From: Romanomermis culicivorax
Lineage: Eukaryota; Nematoda; Enoplea; Mermithida; Mermithidae
Reading direction: 5' to 3'
DNA: 64,000 bases
Assembly: GCA_963922205.1 (NCBI GenBank)
Contig: CAWUHX010000009.1
Location: forward strand, 1,674,001 to 1,738,000
Numbering within the stretch: the stretch's first letter is position 1; each line of letters opens with the position of its first letter. The position numbers and the translations under genes are program-made. The notes beneath the pieces are model-generated. The model did not search any database. It had not been told where the DNA came from and saw only the letters and a program-made list of their open reading frames with translations. Below are positions 46,601-55,314 of this stretch, piece after piece.

Positions 46601-49600
46601 CTTTGTTTCATGGTCACTTATACGCATTTTTTAAATTTTTATGCAAATCAGTGTTCAATTTTGTTTTCTGTGTACCATAAAACTTAACAACACTAGTGGT
46701 TAGGGAACAAGCTTGTAAAATAATACTATATGTCCGGTTTTCAATTACACTATTGCTGCTATCTGTTTTTACAATGTGTTGGTTCATGCACAGATTATAA
46801 TGTATTCATTGATCGGTCAATATTTTTTATTAACTAAGCAACCTTTTGTTGTCTGTGTTTATTGGTCCTGTTAATATTTTGCCAATTTTGACTGTGGTAG
46901 TAAGCTCGACATCCTAATCTGCTTTGACTTGACCAAAAATTTACTCATTTCGATTGTTTTATAGTTTGTAGGGTGGTTGGTTCATGCATGGACAGGTCCA
47001 ATTTGCTGTGGTGAGCCAACTTTTTTATCAACTGAATAACCTTTTTATTTTAGTATAGTTCGACCTGAATAGAAAGTCTGCATGCATTATCATCACTTGC
47101 ATAAAATCTATCCATTTCAATTTTTTACAGTTTATAGGACAGTCCATTTAGGTTCTGTATTTTGATAAATATTTTGCAAATGTGTCTACAATTTTGAATT
47201 TTACGATATAGAACCATATAACCCTAACACATCAGAAGAAAATAGGCAAGCTATGGGCTTTAGGGTTTTATGGTTTACATTTTCATTTTAACATTTCACA
47301 AATTTGCATAAAATTTGATGAACCTTTGAAAAGTGGAACTGTAAAACTGTAAAACCCATAGCTTGTCCATTTTCTTCTGAAACTTAATGGTTTTACAGTT
47401 TTATGTTTCGAATTTTTAAAATTTTAGAATTTTAAAATGCAAAAAATGAGTGATACCATAAACTTTAAACTTTAGAAGAAAATGGACAAGCTACGGATTT
47501 CACGGTTTTACCCATTTTTTGCCTTCCACAATTCTAAAATTTTGTACAAATTTCTATTTGGGAGACAACTTTAGTTGATTTCCTATGCTTAAGCATTGGA
47601 TTTAAGACACAACTTTTGTTGTCGGCCTTGAGTCAACTTTTTCTGCAATTTGGTCGATGTCGACCTTCACTGTACCTTTAATGATGAAGTGTCGAATTCT
47701 GCATGCTAAATCCATTGATTTGATTTTGGCCCTCCCTTATTATACTTTCCTTAGTGATGTGGAATTTCACATGTTCAAATCCCTACCATACCTTCTACAG
47801 CAATATGGAATTTCACACTTAATACCATGACCATATTTTTCTTTCTATACCCCCTGTATGGGCTCGAAGGTTATAACAAATTTGGATAGAATTTCATGCT
47901 GGCCTGTACTTTCTAGACTCCATATATTGCCCCGCACAGTATGTGCAGCCTTTGTTGATCTTATACTTATAATATTGGTATCTTTTTTGTACCTCCTGTA
48001 CCGGCTGGTGCAACTACTGAACACCCACTGCCAATTTCAACCGGTACAGTCTCACTTTGGCGCCCAGTCTGACATTGGCGCCCGTCTCACATTGGCGCCC
48101 ATCTCACTTTGGCGCCCGTCTCACATTGGCGTCCATCTCACTTTGGCGCCCGTCTCACTTTGGCGTCCAACGTTGTAGGCGCCAAAGTGAGACTGCTGTC
48201 TTACTTTGGCGCCCGTCTGACTTTGGCACCCATCTCACTTTGGCGCTCATTGTTTAATAATGACTTTTCTTGGATATCCTAACCTGGCGTCCGTCTCACA
48301 CTGGCGCCCGTCTCACTTTGGCGCCTGTCGCACTTTGGCGCCCATCTCACATTGGCGCCTTATCATAGTCTACTTTTCGGCATTCATGCTGATCATTTAT
48401 TTGGGTGAATCATCATTCCCCGAAATTCCTCTTTCCCCGAAGAATGCTTCAAAGCTTTTTCTCGAAAATTCCTATTCCTCAAACTTGTCGAATCCCGTTT
48501 CCCCAATAATAGACGAAGGCTATTTTTATATTGCATTATGTTAATTGCTAATTTTCTCAGAGAACATAGTAAATTGTAGGATTTCGCCTAAAATTCGCAT
48601 GGTAATAAAAATTAGTGAAAAATTGGAAAAAAATAAAAAATGATTTCACGTTTGATATGCTTAGCTTCAATTTCGGACAGATTAAGAGGCATGCAATGTG
48701 AATTGTGACCGTGATCCGGATTTGATTGCATCCTGCGCTCATGATCTGTATTATGATCCATGGGATTCCCATGAATGTTGCAAGATATGCATTCGAAGTA
48801 CATGACTTCACCAACAATGGCTAATCGTTTCATTTTCTTTTTGAGCAAATAAAAATGATCCGGATTAACTCTACTTTCACAAACAAAAATTAACATTTGA
48901 CCATGCAAAGATAGGATAAAGCGGGCTTCCTCGAAAGCAGCTATTTTAGTTTTATGAAAAGTGTTTTTATCAAGTGAAGTTTAGCAGGATAACTGATTAT
49001 TTTATTTTCCACCATTTAGAGAGAGAGCTATTCAGGGTGGCCTGAGCTATTTATAGCCATTTGTAAAACTGCGCGTAAAATTTGCATAGATGAAGACACG
49101 TTGCTTGTTTATTAGGACATACAATGCGCCAAAGTAGGACGGGCGCCAAGATGAGACGGGCGCCAAAGTGAGACTGGCGCCAAAGTGAGATGGGCGCCAA
49201 AGTGAGACACAGTTTGGGCGCCAAAGTGAGACGAGACACCAAAGTGAGACGGGCGCCAAAGTGAGATGGGCGCCAAAGTGAGACGGAATCTGTAAATAAA
49301 TCTGTCCAAGGCTCCACATCGTTTTAGAACATGCTGTCATGTGACCAGCCTACCGAAGCCATCCCATGTATATATGTCATGACTGTACCCAGAATTGTAC
49401 AATCCAAAACGTTTTTCGAAAAAGTATCATTCAATGTTCATTTTTTATTCATGTAGAAGACGAATTAGCAATCTCAGTTTCAAGGATCAAGTCTTCGATG
49501 CGCGCCTTACCAAAACCCCAAGATAATCCACCGTCAAAAATGCAAAACAAAGGTTATACTGCAGCTTGTATTTTTTGTGTGTTCTTCAGCTTTCTCGTTT

Positions 49601-52600
49601 TTTCACCGTTATTCCTCCTCCAGCATCCTCCTCTTGCCCGATGTTTTAATGTTGAAAATACCATCAAATCAATTTACCGTTGATAAAAGCTTAAGCATTT
49701 TTGTTCACGTGAACCACCAGCGAACTGGGTCAATAAAAACGTGATATGTGCCTCCAATTCTCCAAGTCTTTTTGTCTAGGAAAGAAACTGATAGATCAAG
49801 GGCTATGTGAACTTTTCCTTTTTTCTGGGATATCTGTCTCATCCGAATCTTCTCGTTTTTCGTCCATCCATTGATTTGTCTTCCTTTTGTATATGATAAG
49901 ATACTAGTCATCTGTGGAGCGTATTCATGCAAGTTGATGGTGCTTTTTTCTCTCTCTAGGGAACAAAGATAATATTGGCGGTATGGACCCCACGAAATTT
50001 AGGCGAACGGCGACAACGTCAATTTTAAGTGATTTGCAGGCATCGTCGAACATAGTTCAATTGTCGAGGAGAGGTTTGTAGAATGATTTGCGTTATCTCA
50101 ACACACTTATGAAGTAAAAATATGAGATGTTACCTCATGTGTGTGATTTCACATTAGTCTTGCTCATGTGCTTTTAAAGGCGGAATAATAGGGATCAGGT
50201 TACTCAATGTATCATCGATAGCGTAATGGTCTCATCTGTTTCTCCTGGTACTCAAGGAAATGGCCGTTTTCTAGTAAAAATTCCACTATGGAAGTATTAT
50301 AGTGCTACACTAGTCGTCCTTCCCAATGAATGACCTTATTGACACTATAAAATTTTCATGAATGAGGTCAGCTGTGATAACTTGGTCTCATCAGGCAAAC
50401 AAATGCAAATCATTCAAATTCATTCCATCGACAGGTATTTGCTGATGAGAACTCTAATATGTTCATGGAACCTGCTCTTCATATGTAATATTCTACGAGA
50501 TGAACAACTCCGAATTTTAGCCAAACTCGAAACCCTTATAGATTGATAACGGTATGAGATCCTTTTGGGAGCACAAGAGTACTTCTAAAGTTCAGTAAGT
50601 TCTACAGGATGCATACTACTTTTGTGATCAATAATAGTTAGAAGTTACCATTGCCAAAACCTTTATGCAGATTGTAATGTAAATAGAGTCTATTGACAAG
50701 AACAACTGGTGTAACATTACTCAGCTTGCTCTGGGATATCAAATGCACCGCACTCCATTTGTCTTAAAACGAACACAGAATGCAGAAAAATGCAGAAAAA
50801 TGCTTGGACAAGATCGTTAGTGTGGCAAGATAACACAAACTATGCTCTGTTTTTCTCAATATTATTTTTGCACCATTCATATGTGCGAATTATGTGTTTT
50901 ATAAAATGGTTGCAAATTAAAAAATGCCAAAAATCAAATTGTTGTTTAATGATTAACATAAAGCTTTCACTGTGGAATTTCTTCCCAAATATTAATAAAA
51001 GTTAGTTGAGTATCCTCACAAATTCACAGTCCTAAGTGCCATAGGGTTTAGTAAAAAATAGTAAAAAATAGTGCTCGCTATCCAGCTTCATTCATTAGAA
51101 GCATGTAAGAAATAGTCTGCCGGTAATGAAGTTTTTCAAATCAGTTTGTTGACAGTACCCAACTCTTTTAAGAACTTTTATTTAATTTTTATTTAAGATT
51201 TTAAGAACAGTAATATGCATTTTATAGGGTCATTGTCGGCACTTACACTGCCTGATTCCTCATGCCCATACCCTTCAGTCGACGTGAGTGGAGTTTCTGT
51301 CTTCGAAGTGCGACAGCCCGACGGCGTCAGAGGTTAGTTAAACGCAGTTGAAGATTCCAAGATCGTCCATATATTTCCGCATTTTCAAGAAGGCCGCTCC
51401 CGTTGAATCCAAATAAAATGCCATTGTAACTTTCCGAAAACACAAACAGTATTTATGAGGTAGATTTGGCCCCACACAGACTAATTTTCCTGCTTGCGAA
51501 GATGTAAGATGTCTAAAGGCGTATTTATACTTCGCTCGAGGAGGCCTCCTCGAGGAGAAAACAATCAGAATGCAGGAGTACTACGCGTCATGGCTTCCTT
51601 CCTCAAGCAGAGTATGAATGCAACTCTGGCGAGCATACTCTCGACGATGAATCAAGTATGAACGTACTCTTTCAACAAGCGTATAGGCTGATCGAGGATA
51701 CTATAGTCTGTTTTTTGCAAGTGCTTATAAATAGAAAAGTGACACAAATCAGTACTGTCGTCAAAATCGTTTACATAGAACTGTTTCTGTGAAACCTTTT
51801 ACTCGAAAAATTGCTAAAGGTTAGGTCGGTATGCTCACAAGTTTCCCGTCCTATACGATATATTGTTCATCAGCAAATCCCAATAATCTGAAATACTACT
51901 TACTTTCTACTTTCATTATTTAGAAGCATTCCAAGAAAAACAGACTATAGTCTACAATCCGGAGAGGACCGCTCGCATGCGCTTGGTATATTTTGTGTGC
52001 TAAGTTGGGGAGAAGTGCCCTAAAAACGGTCCGCTGTCCACCACATCGTATTTCTAGCTTTTTGGTTGAGGCAACCTGTTCCCGCTGCTCGGGGCTTCAG
52101 TAAAAGTTAGCCTCGGTCCGGGACTTGAACCCGGGACCTTGCGGCTACCGTCCGCACGCTCTAACCAACTGAGCCAACCGAGCAACGGGAAAGGTGCTCT
52201 CTTTTTTTGCAACAATTCGTAGTTGAGGTGGTTGCTGTGACCACTCTCAACATCCCTCCGCCGTCGAGTTTGACGGACCGTCAGAGGCCACCAGTGTTCA
52301 GGCAACCTGTTCCCGCTGCTCGGGGCTTCAGTAAAAGTTAGCCTCGGTCCGGGACTTGAACCCGGGACCTTGCGGCTACCGTCCGCACGCTCTAACCAAC
52401 TGAGCCAACCGAGCAACGGGAAAGGTGCTCTCTTTTTTTGCAACAATTCGTAGTTGAGGTGGTAGCTGTGACCACTCTCAACATATTTAGTGCCACTCCG
52501 ACGGCTCCCAGTGCTTCCCCCCCCCCCGCCGCGTCGGAAATTCCTATAAAATGGTAAAAATGATAGTCTACAGGTTAAAAATTGTCCGTTTTTCGTTAAA

Positions 52601-54832
52601 ATTACTAAAAATGTCGGAATTTTTCGGCGCTTCGCGCTAGAATCAGCAATTTTTACGAGTTTTCTAAACGAACCTGCTATTTCTTGGGCTTACTTTTTTT
52701 GGAAAAAATTTTAGACATTTACTTCACACTCGAGGACTCCCTGAAATTTGGTCAGCTTACCAAGACGGCGCTTTTAAACCCAGTTCTTAGAATTATGACG
52801 ATAATTAAAAAGACCAAAAAACTTGAGGACTCCTGGATTTTGGTCAACTTGATTTTTTAATCTAAAAATCAAATTTATTTTATTAATTTTAAAAAGTTAA
52901 TTTAAATTTTTAAAATTAATAAAATAAAAATTTAATCGCAATTTTAAAAAATTTGTTTTCAAAATCATGAATTTCCTTATAACTAATAAATTTAAAAAAA
53001 TTTTAAAAATTAAAAAAAGAATTTAAATTTAAAATTTTTAGAAAAATGCAAAAAATTTAATTAATTTCAAAAAAATTTAAAAATTTAAAAAAAAATTAGA
53101 AATTTAAAAAAAAAATTTAATTAATAGAAAAAATTTATTCAAAATTTTTTTTTAAAACCGAAAATTTCTTTTAGTTTTTTGAATTTTAATTTTTTTAAAA
53201 TTTACCCGCGCACAATTTTAAAAATCTTCAAAAATCCATCAAAAAACCCAATTTCCGCCAAAATTTTTGACAAGCTTTTTTTGTTTATGGGAGCTAAAAA
53301 CATGCGTTCAACAGCTGAAATTTCACGCATGTACACGAACAATACGTTTTATTTCATAGTTCTTGTATCAAATGCAGTGAAATTTTCACTTCAAATGTGA
53401 CTGGAAAGGTTCAGATATAGTGCTGAAATGCGGAAGCAGAAACAGCGACGTAAAAAAATCTTCGGAAACGAACGAGCAATTTTTTCCCTCTCAGCGCTGT
53501 TGTATTAGCCGAAAACAGAGAGCATCTTTGAGGAGCACATACTCTCCTCTTTGCTCTAAATCATCCTCGAGGAGTCCTCCTCGTGCACTTCTCCTGGAGG
53601 AGCTGTCCTCGAGCGAAGTATAGCATGACATGCGCCACTATCCGGGATAATTTTTTCGTTGATGAAACATTCTGTTACTTTGGTTGAAAACAAAATCTAA
53701 CTATGGTCATTTACGATTATAAAAATAACGCCGCAAAAGAATGAATGTCTGCATCTGTCAAATCTCAACGTCTTTGTTATCAAGAGTGTTAAAACACCGT
53801 CAACTTCCAGATGCTGCTTGTTCGAATGATTGTAGAGGCTTACGTAATAGTAAAGTGACTCCTAGGTGGTGTTGTAGCTCATACCCCAAGCCACCGTCGA
53901 GGTAGGTATACCGTCCCGAGACAAGAGTTAACAAAATTGACCGGTGTCCAGAACCTGAGCAATGGGGCAAACATTTATTTTAAGGGAGGAATGCTTGTGC
54001 GAAAATCAATAGGGGGGAGTCGTGAACACACATCACCACCAGCAGTGTAAAGCTGGGGTAGGTTAACCAAATCTTCACCAAACTTTAGCCACCTATAACT
54101 CCGTCAAAACCGAAGTTACACCCTTTTAAATCATGTTTCTGAATATATCTCCACGGAATCACCGATCGATACCCAATTTTTAGAGTTTTCTACGAAAAAA
54201 AAATCCTGATCGCCTTGTAAAGCTACTACTAAGGTGGGGTCAAACACGTATCTGGTTCAGGTCGATTCCCACCATCCCCACGTCGATTAACGTTGTTTAC
54301 ATGAAGGCGTTCAAGTGTGCAAACTGTAACATCTTGTGAACATATTTCTAGTGTGAAATTTAATGACTGAACCGATGGTGAATTGACAGCTTTATATGAT
54401 TTTGTCATGACAGATATGCTCGAATAGTTCTCGGTTTTTCTGCCACCCACCAGATCATTATTATTATTGGCATGCATTGGCGTTTCCTACACGTTTACCC
54501 TTACCTCTTCCTATAGTGCCATGTCCTCGTGACTTATTGGTCGAAAGACAATTAGCCAAAAGTATACTTATATCGTGGTCTCCGCCTCAAAACCCCCTCA
54601 TACCAGTGACGCATTACCACGTTTGCGTTGACGGGACAGTCAAATCCGTCATACCCGGTTCAAGCAAAACAAAGGCCTTAATCGAGGACGTCGACTGTCT
54701 CAAAGTAGGGCGTTGGGATGATGATAAATTTTTTTTATAAATTTGTGTTTCAGGAGCACAGGATTTCAGTTCGAGCCGTCACTGACCAAGGGCATTCTTG
54801 TGATCCTTCTTGTACGGTTACGGTAGGGAAAG
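37107..54832 (+). CDS. RIMBP: RIM-binding protein (RIM-BP) gene, seven internal exons
   Basis: Scaffold protein of presynaptic active zones that links RIM and voltage-gated calcium channels through SH3 and FN3 domains. Exons: 37107-37668, 43660-43935, 49457-49552, 49960-50073, 51228-51332, 54517-54704 and 54754-54832. All junctions are GT-AG and the phases agree across every join (phase 1 five times, then phase 0). The order is a low-complexity segment, SH3-I, a Ser/Pro-rich linker, and the first FN3 domain, as in animal RIM-BPs. The first visible exon starts at an acceptor and the last ends at a donor (phase 1), so the gene extends past both: N-terminal exons upstream, and FN3-2, FN3-3, SH3-II and SH3-III downstream, most likely outside the window. 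No stop or frameshift is seen. Confidence 0.88.
40043..41243. mobile_element. TATAGTCTG MITE, long form, split by an array-ended element
   Basis: Left end TATAGTCTGTTTTTTTCTCA, right end AAAAAACAGACTATA. Both flanking portions align, in inverse orientation, to the uninterrupted copy at 59879-60416: 40043-40225 matches its right part (GCGCACACTATGCTGTATTA, GGCTATTTGTTAGGAAAAAA) and 41100-41243 its left part. The middle, 40228-41094, is an insertion. Confidence 0.82.
40228..41094. mobile_element. Array-ended element, unit GGACATTAGGACGCAG, inserted in a MITE
   Basis: The left arm (40228-40427) has about 12 units of GGACATTAGGACGCA(A/G). The right arm (41041-41094) has three inverse units (TTGCGTCCTAATGTCC). 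The interior of about 610 bp shows no gene. Comparison with the empty MITE at 59879-60416 defines it as a discrete insertion. Confidence 0.8.
41454..42160. mobile_element. Array-ended element, unit like GGTCGGGGTAACGGGAT
   Basis: The left arm (41454-41540) alternates CCCGTTACCCCGAC and CCCTTTATCCCGAC; the right arm (41985-42160) is the inverse. The interior contains the dispersed repeat copy at 41838-41985, with a TTAGGC-type tract, directly abutting the right arm. No gene. Confidence 0.72.
41838..41985 (-). repeat. Dispersed repeat, inverse partner of 34494-34640
   Basis: See the partner copy for landmarks. Here the repeat ends exactly where the GTCGGGGTAAC array begins. Confidence 0.75.
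43049..43659. other. Intronic sequence before RIM-BP exon B
   Basis: No gene or repeat recognised; ends in the polypyrimidine tract and acceptor of the SH3-I exon. Confidence 0.5.
43660..43935 (+). CDS. RIMBP: RIM-BP exon B: SH3-I domain
   Basis: 276 bp, phase 1 in and out, with acceptor TTTTGTTTCCAG. The SH3 domain runs from about residue 31: AKYNYKPLRDSPNDNPELEL carries the ALYDY-type motif and the RIM-BP-specific DSPN-NPE-ELEL insert. GDYVILFGEMDEDYFYHGEL supplies the acidic RT/n-Src residues, and GLVPSNYIEIVP is the C-terminal SH3 motif. This insert distinguishes RIM-BP SH3-I from generic SH3 domains. Confidence 0.93.
44876..45250 (-). pseudogene. Diverged relative of the mariner derivative at 12 kb
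   Basis: Aligns collinearly with 12050-12560: GCAATTTTTAAGGTAGAGCCACGAAA-like sequence, GAATTTCCTGCAGAATTAGC and TTTCTTTTCATGTCATAAAC correspond to GCAATTTTTGTGATGTGACC, GGAATTTTCGACAGAGCTGG and TTCCTTTTCATGTCACAAAC. Terminal repeats are mostly lost. This shows the deleted structure itself was propagated or arose in a common source. Confidence 0.65.
45251..46745. other. Intronic sequence, no feature seen
   Basis: Between RIM-BP exons B and C. AT-rich; no coding or clear repeat structure recognised. Confidence 0.45.
46750..47160. repeat. Imperfect tandem duplication, about 210 bp period
   Basis: Two diverged copies share, in order, GGTTCATGCA, a ...AACTAAGCAACC or AACTGAATAACC word, TCGAC(A/C)T, TCATTTCGAT or CCATTTCAAT, and TACAGTTTATAG or TATAGTTTGTAG. 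Non-coding. Confidence 0.5.
47215..47520. repeat. Three alternating inverted copies of an about 45 bp word
   Basis: AGAAGAAAATAGGCAAGCTA then GGGCTTTAGGG at 47236; the inverse CCCATAGCTTGTCCATTTTC at 47358; forward again AGAAGAAAATGGACAAGCTA at 47473. Neighbouring copies could pair into a hairpin in DNA or intronic RNA. Confidence 0.65.
48049..49297. mobile_element. Array-ended element, unit like GGCGCCAAAGTGAGAC
   Basis: The left arm (48049-48362) has about 15 units of CTCACTTTGGCGCCCRT, with one inverted pair near 48177. The right arm (49128-49297) has about nine inverse units. Unit length is 16-18 bp. The interior carries the decayed ORF at 48740-48945 on the minus strand. Clear target duplications were not found. 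Confidence 0.8.
48740..48945 (-). pseudogene. Decayed ORF shared with the element at 32 kb
   Basis: Translation gives FEEARFILSLHGQMLIFVCE, then HFYLLKKK, then VMYFECISCN and a His-rich stretch (MDHNTDH). The Tyr-Phe-x-Cys-x-x-Cys spacing with following His is reminiscent of a FLYWCH finger, as found at the N-terminus of animal MULE transposases. Similarity to the 32 kb relic is visible; the MULE link is inference. Confidence 0.45.
49457..49552 (+). CDS. RIMBP: RIM-BP exon C: linker
   Basis: 96 bp, phase 1-1, between ATTCATGTAG and AAAGGTTATA. It encodes an acidic start followed by a Ser/Pro/Lys-rich linker (VSRIKSSMRALPKPQDNPPS). No domain; position and phase place it directly after SH3-I. 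Confidence 0.8.
49960..50073 (+). CDS. RIMBP: RIM-BP exon D: linker
   Basis: 114 bp, phase 1-1, preceded by the strong acceptor TTTTTTCTCTCTCTAG. Encodes MDPTKFRRTATTSILSDLQA and neighbouring residues, a basic/Ser-Thr linker. Symmetric, so it could be skipped without changing frame. Confidence 0.8.
50074..51227. other. Intronic sequence with a degenerate MITE end
   Basis: Between RIM-BP exons D and E. At about 51005-51118 the words GAGTATCCTCACAAATTC, TCATTAGAAGCATG and AAATAGTCTG match the right half of the TATAGTCTG MITE family, strongly diverged. Confidence 0.45.
51228..51332 (+). CDS. RIMBP: RIM-BP exon E: linker
   Basis: 105 bp, phase 1-1, acceptor ATTTTATAG, donor GAGGTTAGT. Encodes LTLPDSSCPYPSVDVSGVSV and a short end with VRQPDGV. 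Symmetric linker exon. Confidence 0.78.
51702..51949. mobile_element. TATAGTCTG MITE, short form
   Basis: Nearly perfect ends TATAGTCTGTTTTTTGCAAG and AAGAAAAACAGACTATA. The interior is collinear with 24250-24498. The best-preserved short-form copy in the window. Confidence 0.85.
52111..52183 (-). tRNA. tRNA-like sequence (SINE head), nominal anticodon GGT
   Basis: 73 nt cloverleaf: acceptor GCTCGGT with ACCGAGG (first pair G-G mismatched), D-arm GCTC-GAGC, anticodon stem TGCGG-CCGCA with loop ACGGTAG, T-arm CCGGG-CCCGG. The A box TGGCTCAGTTGG and B box GGTTCAAGTCC are intact. Position 33 is C instead of the near-universal U, and no discriminator supporting a working Thr tRNA is evident. Most likely an RNA polymerase III promoter of a SINE, not a decoding tRNA. 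Confidence 0.55.
52342..52414 (-). tRNA. tRNA-like sequence (SINE head), second copy
   Basis: Identical to the copy at 52111-52183, including C33 and the acceptor mismatch. Confidence 0.55.
52850..53215. repeat. AT-only low-complexity island
   Basis: About 360 bases almost entirely of A and T (AAATTTAAAAAAATTTT-like), inside the CTCGAGGA-ended element. Confidence 0.8.
53625..54516. other. Intronic sequence before RIM-BP exon F
   Basis: No gene recognised. Contains a short segment of TE-like appearance at 54040-54240, but no terminal repeats could be matched. Confidence 0.4.
54517..54704 (+). CDS. RIMBP: RIM-BP exon F: first part of FN3-1
   Basis: 188 bp, phase 1 in and 0 out, acceptor ACCTCTTCCTATAG. 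Opens the first fibronectin type III domain: PRDLLVERQLAKSILISWSP has the FN3 core Trp and the QLAKS word typical of RIM-BP FN3-1, followed by THYHVCVDG and TKALIEDVDC. The donor at 54705 is followed by a 49 bp intron. Confidence 0.88.
54754..54832 (+). CDS. RIMBP: RIM-BP exon G: end of FN3-1
   Basis: 79 bp, phase 0 in and 1 out. It completes the FN3 fold with EHRISVRAVTDQGHSCD and the final strand CTVTVGK. Donor AAAGGTAATATT. No following exon was found up to 64 kb. Confidence 0.85.
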
Positions 54833-55314
54833 GTAATATTTTGTATTCTATAAAAATGTTACTACTTTTTTGCTACCTACAGTTAACTTCATCTCTCTGT
54901 TAGTGAGCATCAAAAAATGATGAAATTCTGGCAGGAGAAACTCAGAGAAGATCTGGTGTCAATTATAGATATTCACACGTTGCAGTATTTTCGACAGCAC
55001 ATTGGCACGCGAGTACTACACTAATCTTTGTTGCCCTTAAATCATTTTCACACTAAATTTTGCATAAATGTGGCCAGCAGTGATAGATCCGCCCATGTCT
55101 AGACAGGCAATGGTGAGCACTACAGTATGTCTATTAAAAAGGCGTTCATTTCTAATATCTTATAACTTTGATGAAGTTCAAGAGCACACAGATCGAAAAT
55201 AGTGCGATAAAAGACTGCCTCCCTGTGAGAAACTTTTTTACGTCAGCAAACTTTATCGAGTATGATTTTTCACATGCCAATATTTGTTATAGTTGCCGAG
55301 ATCATAAATATATA

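Larger units (their letters stand above)
52071..52485 (-). mobile_element. Tandem pair of tRNA-derived SINEs, 231 bp period
   Basis: Two nearly identical units begin GGCAACCTGTTCCCGCTGCT at about 52071 and 52302. Each contains a tRNA-like block and, in the minus sense, an upstream GAGAGTGGTCACAGC(A/T)ACC segment and a downstream segment ending before the next copy. The first copy carries an extra GACGGACCGTCAGAGGCCAC stretch linking it to the second. Open translation through both units is a by-product of the tandem structure. Confidence 0.7.
51528..53624. mobile_element. Element with CTCGAGGA-type inverted ends
   Basis: The left end is TTATACTTCGCTCGAGGAGG (51527 onward) with palindromic CCTCCTCGAGGAG units. 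The right end is CTGTCCTCGAGCGAAGTATA (53604-53623) preceded by CCTCGAGGAGTCCTCCTCG. About 2.1 kb, but much of the interior is secondary: a MITE at 51702, a SINE pair at 52071 and AT-rich low-complexity DNA. The original interior was therefore small. Confidence 0.6.

Noticed and set aside
48057..49340. Long open frames encoding periodic Leu-Trp-Arg-Pro-Ser repeats
   Set aside because: They arise because the 16-18 bp tandem units lack stops in several frames on both strands; there is no start context or conservation.
52111..52414. Functional Thr tRNA genes
   Set aside because: C33, a mismatched first acceptor pair and the SINE-like flanks in both copies argue for tRNA-derived repeats.
52054..52446. 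Open frame across the tRNA-like region
   Set aside because: It translates the tandem SINE pair, with the peptide repeated exactly as the DNA unit is; the cloverleaf explains the sequence better.
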